A DNA stretch of 27,723 nucleotides, taken from NCBI GenBank assembly GCA_031282905.1, contig JAITCV010000086.1, positions 1 to 27,723 on the forward strand. The letters run 5' to 3'. Made by a program: the position numbers and the translations under genes. The DNA is from Azoarcus sp. GTDB taxonomy: Bacteria; Pseudomonadota; Gammaproteobacteria; Burkholderiales; Rhodocyclaceae. Numbering within the stretch: the first letter of the stretch is position 1; every line of letters begins with the position of its first letter. Below are positions 15,571 through 24,800 of this stretch, piece by piece. The notes below the pieces were generated by a model, which saw nothing but the letters and a program-made list of their open reading frames with translations, made no database searches and had not been told where the DNA came from.

Positions 15571-16812
15571 ATGGGCGAAAAAAAACCGTCGAACCGCGCC
15601 CGCCGCCGTTTTTTCCTCGGCGCGGCGGGCGTGCTGGCGACGCTGGCGGGCTGCCATGCGTACAAACCTTTTCTCGTCAATCCTTGCCGCGACCCCGTGC
15701 TCGATGCAGCGATGGCAAGCCCCTGGCTGGCGCGCATCTGGGAAGGACTCGATCCCGCGCAAGTGTGGGATTGCCACGTTCATCTGGCGGGCATCGGTGA
15801 CAGTGACAACGGCCTGGTGGTCGGGCGCGATCTGTTGAGCCTGTGGCATCCGGTGCTCTATTGCCAGCGCCTGTTCTATCTGAACGGGGGTTGCGTCTCC
15901 ACCGAGCCCGGCACCGTGGATGAAAACTACGTGCGCCGCCTTGCCCTGTTGACGCAGAACATGCCCGCCGGCGTCAGGTTGATGTTGTTCGCCTTCGACT
16001 GGTATCACGATGACCGCGGCCGGCCCGTGCCGGAAATGAGCACCTTTTACGTGCCGGACGATTACGCGCGCAAGATGGCGGCGGCGCGTCCGGACGTTTT
16101 CGAATGGGTGGCTTCCATCCATCCGTATCGCCCGGACGCGGTAGATCGTCTCGAAGCCGCCGCCGCGCAGGGCGCGCGCGCGGTGAAGTGGCTACCCGCC
16201 GCACAGAACATCGACCCCGCCTCCAGCCGCTGCGCCACCTTTTTCGCCGCGCTCGCCCGCCTGCGCCTGCCCTTGATCAGCCATTGCGGCGCGGAAAAGG
16301 CGGCGCAAAGCTCAAGCATGGAGCATTTTGGCAATCCCCTGAGATTGCGCCGGGCGCTGGAAGCCGGGGTCAAGGTGGTGGTGGCGCATTGCGCGAGCGC
16401 GGGAAAAGACGAGGATCTGGACCAGCCGGGAACGCAACGGACGAGTTTCGAACTTTTCGCCCGCCTCATGGACCAAGCCGAATGGCAAGAACACCTGCAT
16501 GGCGACATCTCCGCCATCGCGCTGCGCAACCGCAAGCCCGAAACCATCCGGACATTGCTGGAACGCGACGACTGGCACGGCCGCCTGCTCAACGGTTCCG
16601 ACTATCCGCTACCGGGCATCCTGCCGCTGATTTCTCCCGCCGCGCTTGCCGGCCATGGCCTGTTGCCCAAAGAAGCCGTCGCCGATCTGGAAACGCTGCG
16701 CGAACACAACGCGCTTTATTTCGATCTGGCGCTGAAACGGCTGTTGAACTGGCAAGGCAAACGCTTTCCCGCCAGGGTTTTTGAAACCCGCGCTTTTTTC
16801 GAGACCAGGTGA
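15571..16812 (+). CDS. Tat-exported lipoprotein, amidohydrolase-2 family metal-dependent hydrolase
   Basis: A 413-residue TIM-barrel amidohydrolase. The N-terminus has a twin-arginine motif (RRRFFLG, 11-17), a short hydrophobic stretch and a lipobox LAGC with C28, so it is probably folded and metallated in the cytoplasm, exported by Tat and lipid-anchored. Metal-site candidates are H69 and H71 (WDCHVHL), K206 (RAVKWLP) or H183 (SIHPYRP), H238 (LISHCGAE), H273 (VVAHCAS) and D344 (NGSDYPLP), all matching the family pattern. The substrate cannot be read from sequence. It lies between the Aas-type enzyme and the lysophospholipid transporter, with a 2-base gap upstream, so a role in envelope lipid or headgroup turnover is possible (inference). 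Decarboxylase-like members of the same superfamily are an alternative. Confidence 0.85.
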   Translation: MGEKKPSNRARRRFFLGAAGVLATLAGCHAYKPFLVNPCRDPVLDAAMASPWLARIWEGLDPAQVWDCHVHLAGIGDSDNGLVVGRDLLSLWHPVLYCQRLFYLNGGCVSTEPGTVDENYVRRLALLTQNMPAGVRLMLFAFDWYHDDRGRPVPEMSTFYVPDDYARKMAAARPDVFEWVASIHPYRPDAVDRLEAAAAQGARAVKWLPAAQNIDPASSRCATFFAALARLRLPLISHCGAEKAAQSSSMEHFGNPLRLRRALEAGVKVVVAHCASAGKDEDLDQPGTQRTSFELFARLMDQAEWQEHLHGDISAIALRNRKPETIRTLLERDDWHGRLLNGSDYPLPGILPLISPAALAGHGLLPKEAVADLETLREHNALYFDLALKRLLNWQGKRFPARVFETRAFFETR

Positions 16813-16901
16813 ATGGACAACCCATTCCGTGTTTCAATCCTGGGCGAAAGCGCGCGGAAAAGGCAATATTTCTCCCATACCGTTGATGGAAAGTTTCAAC
16901 C

Positions 16902-16906
16902 GGAGG
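16902..16906 (+). promoter_or_regulatory. Strong Shine-Dalgarno GGAGG for the LplT-like gene
   Basis: GGAGG ends 9 bases before ATG 16916 and decides this start over the in-frame ATGs at 16781 and 16886. Confidence 0.75.
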
Positions 16907-16915
16907 TCGTTTCCG

Positions 16916-18283
16916 ATGGAAAATCAAGACATGGCGCAATCCCCTGAAAACGAAGGCGCGAAACATCATTCCCAATTCGCCTTGCTCGGCGAGCGCCGCC
17001 TTTTGCCCTTGTTTCTCACCCAATTCCTGGGCGCGTTCAACGACAACGCCTATAAGCAGGCGTTGTTGGTGCTATTGGGTTTCAACGCCATCGCCTGGAC
17101 CGACATGGAGCCGGGTGTGCTGCCCAATCTCGCCGCGGGGATATTCATCCTGCCGTTCTTTTTGTTCTCCGCCACCGCCGGGCAATTGGCGGACAAATTC
17201 GATAAAGCATGGCTGGCGCGCGCGACCAAGGCATTGGAGATCGTCATCATCCTGCTTGCCGGGGCAGGGTTCTGGCTGCATAGCCTGAGCGTGCTTTTCG
17301 CTGCGCTTTTTCTGCTCGGGCTGCAATCCACCCTGTTCGGCCCGGTGAAATACGCCATCCTGCCGCAACACCTGCGCGACGACGAACTCGTGGGCGGCAA
17401 TGCGCTGGTGGAGGCGGGCACCTTTGTCGCCATCCTGTTCGGCATGATCGCGGGCGGACTGCTGATCAAAGGCGATGGCGGCGGCGCGTGGATCGTCGGC
17501 GTCTGCCTGGTGGCGGCGCTGGCCGGTTTCTGGGCAAGCTGCCGGATTCCCGCCGCGCCCGCGCCCGCGCCGGAGTTGAAAATCACCTTCAATCTGCTCG
17601 CCGAGACCTGGCGTTGCGTCGGTTTCGCCCGGCGGGAACGCAGCGTTCTTCTCTCCATCCTGGGCATTTCGTGGTTCTGGGCCTATGGCTCCCTGCTGCT
17701 GGTACAGCTTGTCAGCTACACCCAATCGGTGCTCGGCGGCGACGAAGGCGCGGTGATTTTCCTGCTCGCGGTGTTCTCGATCGGCATCGGCTGCGGGTCG
17801 CTGCTATGCGACCGGCTCACGCGCAGGCGCGGCAAGACGGTCGAACCGGGGCTGGTGCCGCTCGGCGCGCTCGGCATGACCATTTTCGGTGTAGACATCG
17901 CCTTCGCCGGTTCCGCTAGCACTGGCACGGTGCTGCCGCTCGCCGAATTGTTGCGCGCCGCCACGCTCTGGCACGTTGCCGGCGACCTGCTGTTGCTCGG
18001 CATCTTTGGCGGCATCTACTGCGTGCCGCTCTATGCGCTCGTGCAGCAACGCAGCCCGGTCGATTGCCGCGCCCGGGTCGTTGCCGCCAACAACATTCTC
18101 AATGCGCTGTTCATGGTGCTGGGGGCGCTCGGCGCCAGCGCCTTTCTGGCGCTGGGGCATGGCATTCCGATGCTGTTCCTGCTGGCGGCCGCGCTGCACG
18201 GCGTGGTCACAGTCTATATCTTCAGTATCGTGCCGGAATTTCTCATCCGCGCGCTGATATGGCTGGGGTGGCGCAGGGAATAG
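16916..18283 (+). CDS. lplT: MFS lysophospholipid transporter, LplT-like
   Basis: A 455-residue inner-membrane major facilitator with about 12 hydrophobic segments. It opens with LLGERRLLPLFLTQFLGAFN followed by DNAYKQALLVLL, the N-terminal signature of LplT and of the MFS half of fused MFS-PlsC-AMP-ligase proteins. The loop GQLADKFDKAWLARATK (motif A region) and LFGPVKYAILPQHLRDDELVGGNALVEAGTF are also typical of that group. LplT flips lysophospholipids from the outer leaflet for Aas to re-acylate, and lplT and aas are neighbours in E. coli. Here the order is aas, amidohydrolase, transporter. The start at 16916 is fixed by a GGAGG. The 103-base gap after the amidohydrolase holds no gene. Substrate is inferred from family and context. 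Confidence 0.85.
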   Translation: MENQDMAQSPENEGAKHHSQFALLGERRLLPLFLTQFLGAFNDNAYKQALLVLLGFNAIAWTDMEPGVLPNLAAGIFILPFFLFSATAGQLADKFDKAWLARATKALEIVIILLAGAGFWLHSLSVLFAALFLLGLQSTLFGPVKYAILPQHLRDDELVGGNALVEAGTFVAILFGMIAGGLLIKGDGGGAWIVGVCLVAALAGFWASCRIPAAPAPAPELKITFNLLAETWRCVGFARRERSVLLSILGISWFWAYGSLLLVQLVSYTQSVLGGDEGAVIFLLAVFSIGIGCGSLLCDRLTRRRGKTVEPGLVPLGALGMTIFGVDIAFAGSASTGTVLPLAELLRAATLWHVAGDLLLLGIFGGIYCVPLYALVQQRSPVDCRARVVAANNILNALFMVLGALGASAFLALGHGIPMLFLLAAALHGVVTVYIFSIVPEFLIRALIWLGWRRE

Positions 18284-18320
18284 CCCGTGTCGAGACAGTC
18301 AGGTGGCATCACGGGCGCTT
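18283..18320 (+). terminator. Hairpin between convergent lplT-like and RDD genes
   Basis: GCCCGTG (18283-18289) pairs with CACGGGC (18310-18316) across a 20-base loop and is followed by GCTTTTC. It begins at the transporter stop and fills the 42-base convergent gap, so it may end transcription from the plus strand. The long loop and short T-run make it a modest candidate. Confidence 0.45.
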
Positions 18321-18325
18321 TTCAT

Positions 18326-19072
18326 CTACATATGAGGTCTTGCGGGCGTCTCGTCGCGCCTGCGCCCGAGCAGGCGATTGGCGATGCGGAACAGGCGCTC
18401 GCGCGCGGCTTGCGGCGCCAATCCCGCCGTGAGCGGCAGCGCCAGTTCGGCCAGTTCGGCGGCGCGCGCCTCGGTCAGCGCACCGGCGCGCTGACGGTAT
18501 TCGATCAAGGCGCGTTGCTCGGCCTGGTCCAAGGCGAAGGGCGGGGACTCCTGCTCGTAATCGTCATCGTCGATCGTCGGTGGCGCGATCCGTTCGCGGT
18601 AGACGACCACCGTTCCCGCCAGCACATCGCCAAGGCGCTTCCCATTCGGGTCGAGCCACATCGTCAACAAACCGCAGAAATAAACCATAGGCATGAAGTC
18701 GACCGCTCGCAGTATATTGCGTACGAACGAAGCGCCCCAGCCGATCGGGGTGCCGTCGTCGTGCAGCACGGTCAGGCCCGACAGGCGTTTTCCCGGCGTG
18801 GCGCCGCGCCACAGCGTCTCGAAGACGATCGGGTAGAACCATTCCAGGAGAAAGAACAGCAGGATCGCCATGGCGATGCCGAAGATGCGGAGATGGCCGA
18901 GCAGGAAAACGAGCACGGCGAAGATCAGCAGGCGAATGAACAGATCGATGAGCCAGGCGCGCGCCCGTACCACCGGGCCGGCCAGGCGCAGTTCGAGTTC
19001 ACAGCCTTCGGGGGTGAGCACCCGGGAAAGCGTATCCAGGCGAGGCCGTGGTGAAGAGGCTGGGCGCCGCAT
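18326..19072 (-). CDS. RDD-family membrane protein
   Basis: A 248-residue inner-membrane protein. The RDD domain shows the arginine/aspartate pattern VRARAWLID (R38, D43), a hydrophobic pair of segments (LIRLLIFAVLVFLLG-like and IFGIAMAILLFFLLEWFY), GATPGKRLSGLTVL, the third element RNILRAVDFMP and LGDVLAGTVVVYRER. A cytoplasmic C-terminal extension of about 85 residues is rich in acidic and alanine/leucine helix (TIDDDDYEQESPPF, ALIEYRQRAGALTEARAAELAEL). RDD proteins are poorly characterised, and some act as ion antiporters. The ATG overlaps the preceding gene's stop by one base (TGATG), so it is probably translated together with the membrane protein encoded just upstream. Confidence 0.88.
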   Translation of the reverse strand: MRRPASSPRPRLDTLSRVLTPEGCELELRLAGPVVRARAWLIDLFIRLLIFAVLVFLLGHLRIFGIAMAILLFFLLEWFYPIVFETLWRGATPGKRLSGLTVLHDDGTPIGWGASFVRNILRAVDFMPMVYFCGLLTMWLDPNGKRLGDVLAGTVVVYRERIAPPTIDDDDYEQESPPFALDQAEQRALIEYRQRAGALTEARAAELAELALPLTAGLAPQAARERLFRIANRLLGRRRDETPARPHM

Positions 19073-19977
19073 CAATGCTTGCTGATGAAGATGTCGCGAT
19101 AGCTGGCGTAGATGCTGCAGAAAAGGAACGGCGTTATCACTATCCAGAAAAGCACCCAGACCACCATCAACCAGCCGAGCGTGAGCATGGTTGTTGTGAA
19201 GATCTCGACGGGCTGCCTCTGCGGCGACAGCAAGCCAAACACCAAGGCAATGAGGATGGTCAGCACGATGGGCACGAGACCATACAGCAGGAAAGGCAGG
19301 AGGTTGCGCAGGCAGCCGCGGAAACTCAGTTTCATCGCCTCCAGGGCCGGCAGATCGTGCAGGGCGATCAGCGCCGGAGCGAACCATATGGCCATCATCA
19401 GCGGAATGGCCAGCAGCGCGCCCATCAGGAAGCCAAACAAGATGCCGCCAAGCAGCGCTGGCGCCTTGGGCGACACGGTCGCCACATTCGACGCGGCCAC
19501 GGCATAGACGCTACCGAACAGACCGGCGATGATGAAGATGGCGATCATGCCGATCAGGTAGATCGCGCCGATTGCCAGCAGACGGCCGAGATGGTCCTGG
19601 AATCCGGTGAACAAATGGCCGAAAGTCAGTCTTTTGCCGGATTCCAGATCGTGGCTGCCGCGCATCAGGCTGGCGTCGAATACCGGGAAAAGCAAGGAAT
19701 TGGCCACCGCGCCAATGAACGGAATCAGGGCAAGTCCGAAGTTGATGAGCGCCATCACGGCGCTGATCACGATCCACGTACCTGGGGCATTCGTGAACAG
19801 ATGCCAGCCTGCGCTCCACCAGGCAAAGCCACGTCCCGCGGCAAGTTTGTTCGGATCGGCGGCGAGCGTGCCGTCGGGCGACAATCTGTCCTCGACGGGC
19901 GCGGCGGGCGCGGCAAACGGGTTATTGTCCCAGGCGCTGGACAGCGGACGCTTGTTCGGTGGTTTGGTGTTGGACAT
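19072..19977 (-). CDS. BPSS1780-like multi-pass membrane protein, paralog 1
   Basis: A 301-residue protein of unknown function. A cytoplasmic leader with NPFAAPAAPVED and AADPNKLAAGRGFAWWSAGW precedes about six hydrophobic segments, including WIVISAVMALINFGLALIPF, a middle pair around LIGMIAIFIIAGLFG and a C-terminal run LGWLMVVWVLFWIVITPFLF. Between them are GSHDLESGKRLTFGHLFTGF and ALEAMKLSFRGCLRNLLPFL, shared with the neighbouring paralog. The C-terminus is RDIFISKH. The start at 19977 is chosen because AGGAG lies 6 bases upstream (19984-19988 on the complement); ATG 19980 is adjacent. The stop overlaps the RDD start. A role in membrane or envelope function is likely but unproven. Confidence 0.85.
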   Translation of the reverse strand: MSNTKPPNKRPLSSAWDNNPFAAPAAPVEDRLSPDGTLAADPNKLAAGRGFAWWSAGWHLFTNAPGTWIVISAVMALINFGLALIPFIGAVANSLLFPVFDASLMRGSHDLESGKRLTFGHLFTGFQDHLGRLLAIGAIYLIGMIAIFIIAGLFGSVYAVAASNVATVSPKAPALLGGILFGFLMGALLAIPLMMAIWFAPALIALHDLPALEAMKLSFRGCLRNLLPFLLYGLVPIVLTILIALVFGLLSPQRQPVEIFTTTMLTLGWLMVVWVLFWIVITPFLFCSIYASYRDIFISKH

Positions 19978-20046
19978 CATGGTCTCCTGAAGTTGATGAT
20001 TCGATTTCCGCGAAGTTCCGGATGATACGGAAAATGCCGTGCCGCA

Positions 20047-20871
20047 TCAGTGTTTACCGATGAAAATATCGCGGTAGCCAACATGGATGCTGCAAAAAAA
20101 GATCGACATCAGCATCAGTATCAGTATCGCCCAGCCGAGCGCCAGCAACAACATATACTTTTTGAATAATGTCGCCAAGCCGAATGGGAGGAAGACCAGC
20201 ATGACGAACACGAAGATGAACACGAGGCCATACATCAGGAAAGGCAGGATGTTGCGCAGGCAGCCCCGGAAACTCAGCTTCATCGCCTTCAAGGCGGTCA
20301 GATCGTGCAAGACGATCAGCGCCGGGGCGAACCATATGATCATCGCCAGCGGTATGCTCAGCAAGATGCCGAGCAAGATGATGCCGGGCCGCGTTGCTCC
20401 GAGGGTGTCGGCCATAATGCCAATGGCGAGTATGCCTGCAATATTGACCGCGCCGATCATCAGCAGGCGGTCAACATGGTTCCGGAATCCGGCGAACAGA
20501 TGGCCGAAACGTAGTCCTTCGCCGGATTGCAGATCGTGGCAGCCGAGCATCAAGCCGGCATTGAGCACCGGAAAGAACAGCGTGTATACCTCTTTGCCGA
20601 CGAACGGGATCGAAACCCGGGCAAACCCGATGTTGATGAATATCACCATGAGGCTGATCCCGATCCACAGACCTGGGGCATCCTTGAACAGATGCCAGCC
20701 TTCGCGCCACCAGGCAAGGCCGCGCCCTGCGGCGAGTTTGTTTGGATCGGCGGCGAGCGCCAGACGATCACTCGACGGCACGTCCTCGACAGGCGTGGCG
20801 GGCGCGGCGAACGGGTTCTTGTCCCAGAGGCCGGGAAGCGGAGGTTTTTGCGGCGATTCGGTATCGGGCAT
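20047..20871 (-). CDS. BPSS1780-like multi-pass membrane protein, paralog 2
   Basis: A 274-residue membrane protein that clearly duplicates its downstream neighbour. Shared blocks in the same order are NPFAAPATPVED, AADPNKLAAGRGLAWWREGW, HDLQSGEGLRFGHLFAGF, ALKAMKLSFRGCLRN and the end RDIFIGKH. It is shorter by about 27 residues, mostly in the loop and helix around LGATRPGIILLG. About six membrane segments are visible. The start at 20871 has AGGAACG upstream (complement of 20876-20882). An earlier ATG at 20916 would run through dispersed element C. The 69 bases between the two paralogs hold no gene. Function is unknown. Confidence 0.85.
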   Translation of the reverse strand: MPDTESPQKPPLPGLWDKNPFAAPATPVEDVPSSDRLALAADPNKLAAGRGLAWWREGWHLFKDAPGLWIGISLMVIFINIGFARVSIPFVGKEVYTLFFPVLNAGLMLGCHDLQSGEGLRFGHLFAGFRNHVDRLLMIGAVNIAGILAIGIMADTLGATRPGIILLGILLSIPLAMIIWFAPALIVLHDLTALKAMKLSFRGCLRNILPFLMYGLVFIFVFVMLVFLPFGLATLFKKYMLLLALGWAILILMLMSIFFCSIHVGYRDIFIGKH

Positions 20872-20879
20872 CGTGCGTT

Positions 20880-20986
20880 CCTGGAAAGAGGACAGCGCAG
20901 GGGGCAGAACGGTCAAATGACGTTGACGTGGTCGCCGTTAGTTGATTGTCTTTGGTCCCTGTCTGTTTGTCCCCGGATCGCCCACC
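20880..20986. repeat. Dispersed intergenic palindromic element, copy C
   Basis: A degenerate copy. One arm, read on the minus strand, runs from about 20918 down to 20880 (TTGACCGTTCTGCCCCCTGC then GCTGTCCTCTTTCC) and ends 4 bases before the AGGAACG ribosome site of the membrane-protein gene. The other arm reads on the plus strand (GTTGATTGTCTTTGGTCCCT then GTCTGTTTGTCCCC, 20940-20974). The centre has AACGG...CCGTT in place of the GC hairpin. The last residues of the GGDEF protein (about PGTNRQGPKTIN) and its stop codon are encoded inside it. Confidence 0.5.
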
Positions 20987-21873
20987 ACCCGGTTTCGTCC
21001 GGACGTTTTCGCGGCGTAGAGCCGTTTGTCGGCGAGTTCGATGAAGGCTTGCGGGCTGTCGCCTTCGGCGGGGAGGTGGGTGACGACGCCGATGCTGATC
21101 GTGGTCGAGGTTGATATCTGGCCAGCGGGGAGGGTCATGGCGGCGACGGCAGCGCGGAGTTGTTCGGCGATGTCCAGCGCGCCGACGTGATCGGTTTCGG
21201 GGCAGAGGATGACGAATTCCTCGCCGCCGATGCGAGCGGCAATATCCCGCGGACGGCGGGCGGCGGCGGCGATGAGTTTGGCGAGCGCCTTGAGCAGGAC
21301 GTCGCCCTGGGGATGGCCATGGGTGTCGTTGTAGGTCTTGAATTTGTCGACGTCCATCATCAAGAGCGAAATCGGCGTGTGTTCGCGCAGCGCGCTGCCC
21401 CATTCTCGCGTCATGTGCTCGTCGAAGCTGCGGCGGTTGGCGATGGCGGTGAGCGGGTCGAGCAGGCCCAGGCGTTCGATGAGGCGCATCTGGTGCACGA
21501 TCTGCATGTGATTGCGTACCCGCGTCCTGACGATGGCTTCCTTGAATGGTTTGGTGATGTAGTCGAGCGCGCCGAGTTCGAGCCCTTTTTCCTCGTCGGC
21601 CTCGCTGTCCAGCGCGGTGATGAAGATGACCGGGATATTCCGGGTATCGGGGTTGTCCTTGAGCTTGCGGATGATGTCGAAACCGTCCATGCCGGGCATG
21701 ACGATGTCGAGAAGGATCAGATCCGGCAAAGTGGTCGCGACCCGGTCGAGCGCTTCCTGCCCGGATTTCGCGGCAATGACATTGTAATCAGACGCCAGGA
21801 TGTGGTGGAGCAGCGCCAGATTGGTTTTTTCGTCGTCTACGACGAGGATGGTTTGTTTTGCCGTGCTGTCCAT
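20938..21873 (-). CDS. Response regulator with GGDEF domain (diguanylate cyclase)
   Basis: A 311-residue cytoplasmic regulator. The receiver domain (residues 7-122) has the acid pair D13/D14, phospho-acceptor D56 (LILLDIVMPGMDG), T86 and K108 (TKPF). The GGDEF domain (about 135-295) has the DPLTAIANRRSFDEHM start, MMDVDKFKTYNDTHGHPQGD and the active-site motif GGEEF at 216-220. The inhibitory-site motif RxxD (R207-P-R-D210) lies exactly five residues before it, so the enzyme should be active and product-inhibited. It would make cyclic-di-GMP when phosphorylated. The stop of the hybrid kinase gene lies 6 bases upstream, so that kinase is the probable phosphate donor. The C-terminal dozen residues come from a dispersed repeat and may be dispensable. 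Confidence 0.94.
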   Translation of the reverse strand: MDSTAKQTILVVDDEKTNLALLHHILASDYNVIAAKSGQEALDRVATTLPDLILLDIVMPGMDGFDIIRKLKDNPDTRNIPVIFITALDSEADEEKGLELGALDYITKPFKEAIVRTRVRNHMQIVHQMRLIERLGLLDPLTAIANRRSFDEHMTREWGSALREHTPISLLMMDVDKFKTYNDTHGHPQGDVLLKALAKLIAAAARRPRDIAARIGGEEFVILCPETDHVGALDIAEQLRAAVAAMTLPAGQISTSTTISIGVVTHLPAEGDSPQAFIELADKRLYAAKTSGRNRVVGDPGTNRQGPKTIN

Positions 21874-21879
21874 TGGGAT

Positions 21880-24800
21880 TCAATTTCCATGTTCGATCCG
21901 GGTTTCGATCTGCGCGCGAATGGAAAGCAGGGTTTGCCGCGCGCAATTGAAATCGAAATCCTCGATCTGTTTGACGATCAGACCACAGTATTCGTTGAAG
22001 GGCGAAAACAGGCGCTGGATGCCGGGGATGCGACCGAGCGCGGCGGTATTGCCGCTTGCCAGGAGCGTTTCCAGTTCGTCGGCCAGGGCAAGCGCGGCGG
22101 CGGGGCTGAAATCGTCCGTGGCGGCGGATGCTTCGGCGGCGGGGGAGGGCGGCAGCAGGGGGAGCGTGCTTATGGCAATGGCAAGTTCGCGCACCACCGC
22201 GCCAAGCAGGGCAGCATCTTCGCGCTGTTCTTTGAGCGCGCGTTCCAGCGCCGCCGAGGCACGGCTCAGAGCCGTCGCGCCGATGATCGCCGCGGTGCTT
22301 TTCAGGGTGTGGGCAAGGCGGCGGGCGCTGGTGAAGTCTTTGTCCGCGAGCCGTTCGCGCATCCTGTCCGCGTCGCGGGCGTGATTCGCGGCAAAATCGG
22401 CCAGCAACTGACGGTAGAGCAGGGGATCATTGGTGGCATTCTTCAGGCCGAGTTCGCGGTCGATGACGGAGGATGACGACGCGGTTGAAGGCGTCGGCGC
22501 GTCGGCTCGCGCCACGCTCTCCGGAAGGGCCACGATCCTTTCCGGCGGCAGCCATGTCATCAGTATACGGCTCAATTCGTCGACATCGATCGGCTTGGCG
22601 ATGAAGCCGTTCATGCCTGCATCCAGGAAAATCTGTTCGGCGCCCCGCACCGCGTTGGCGGTGAGGGCGACGATGGCGAGCTTGCGGTATTTTTCCGTGC
22701 CGAGCGCGCGGATTTTGCGGGTGGCTTCCAGGCCGTCCATTTCCGGCATCATCTGATCCATGAACACCATGTCGTAGTCGTTTGACATGATCTTGGCGAT
22801 GGCCTCGATGCCGTCCAGAGCGGTGTCCGCCTGGATGCCGTAACCGGCGAGATAGGCGAGCGCAACCTTGAGATTGATCTTGTTGTCATCGACTACCAGC
22901 ACTTTGGCATCCGGCGCGCGGAAACCCTGCGTGCTTTCGTTCGCCTTTTCGATCTGCGCCGGGTCGCCGGGCACAAGCGGCAGCAAGATGGTGAAGAGCG
23001 AACCCACACCGTATTCGCTCTGGATATCGATGCGGCCCTTCATCAGGCTGACCAGGCTTTGGGTGATCGGCAGGCCGAGGCCGGTGCTGGTCTGGCCGCG
23101 GTTGGTCTTGCGGTCGATCTGGGCAAAGGCGTCGAAGAGGTGGGGAAAATCTTCCTGCCTGATGCCGATGCCGGTGTCGGCGACGGCAAAGGAGAGCCAG
23201 GATTCGCCCTCCTTGTCCACGCGCCCGACCTTGAAATCGACTCCCCCCTGGTGGGTGTACTTGATCGCGTTGCCGAGGATGTTGGTGATGACCTGACGGA
23301 TGCGGACATCGTCGCCGTAGAGCACGCGGGGCACATCCGGGGCCATGCTCGCGGTAAAGCGCAGGTTCTTGGATTCGGCGGCGAAGCGGTTGATCGAGCA
23401 GATGTTGTCGTGGAGTTCCAGCAGGTCGAAATGAACCGGGGTGAGTTCGAGCTTGCCGGCTTCGATCTTGGAAAAATCGAGGATGCCGTTGATGATGTGC
23501 AGCAATGAATCCGACATCTTGCGGATGTCGTTGATGAAATCCTTCTGGGTGTCGTCGAGGTTGTCGGTGCGCAGCAGTTCGCTCATGCCGATGATGGCGT
23601 TCATCGGCGTGCGGATTTCGTGGCTCATCGTGGCGAGGAACTGGCTTTTGGCCGCGGAGGCCACCTTGGCGGCGCGGGTCTGGACTTCCAGTTCGCGGGA
23701 ATGCGCTTCCGCCTCGCGCCGCCGGGCTTCGCTCGCTTCGATCTCGCTCATGTCGCGCACGTAAGAGACGACCTGATAGCCATTTTTCCAGGGCACGCGC
23801 ACCTGCGAGACTTCAGTGAGGAAACGGCGCTTCGTGTCCGGGTTCCAGTGTATCCACTCGTAACGCTGCTGCTGGCCGGTCTCATATACCCAGCGGTTGT
23901 GGCGGAAGATGGTTTCCCGGCTGTTCGAACCGTCAGGCTGGAATTCCGGGGACAGTTCATGGAAGCGTCGTCTGTATTCTTCCTTGGAGGAAAGGCCGAA
24001 CAACACCAGGCAGCCGTAATTGCAGTCGATGATGTTTTGATTTTCGTCCCAGAAGGTGCAGGCCAGCGGCACCGCGTCCAGCATGATGTGCCGCCGCGCG
24101 TCCGCTTCGCGTATTTCCGCCTGGCTCGCCTGGCTTGCCTGTTGCGCCCGCAGATCGTGGGCATGACAGACCACGCCGTATTTGCTGCCCCATTTGACGC
24201 GGACAAAGGTGAGTTCGGTGGGCAGGGGGTCGCCGGAGAGCGTTTGCGCCAGCAGTTCGCGTTCTTCCTGACCGCTTTCGAAAGTCTTGCGGATCATGTC
24301 GTGGAACACGGCGGCGCTGTTTTCGCCGTTGGGCTGTGCGGGCGGCAACAGGCTGGCGGTGCGCTGCTTGAATTCCTCGACCGAGGAAGCGCCGAACATT
24401 TCGAGCGCGGCTTCGTTGCAGTCGAGCGCTTGGTGATCTTCGTTCCACAGCGACAGGGCGAACGGCGAGGCGTTGAGCATGGCGCGGGTGCGCTCGTCGG
24501 CTTCCGTGAGGACGTGCTCGGTGCTGTCGTGGAAGATGACGATCACGCCATCGAGCAGCCCGCTTTCGTCGAGCATCGGCGCCGCGTGAAGGTTGAACAG
24601 GCGTTTTTCGTGCTGGGAAGGGAAATCGAGACGCACGTTGGAGATGGCGGTTTTGCGTCCCTGTTTGACGTATTCGAAACGCTTGACCGCGCCTTCGACG
24701 AAATCGTCATCGCCGAACAGGCGGTACAAGCGGGTGAAGTGCCAGCCGGCGATATGCTCGAAACGGTCGATGTCTACCTGGCGCAGGAAATGGGTCGAGC

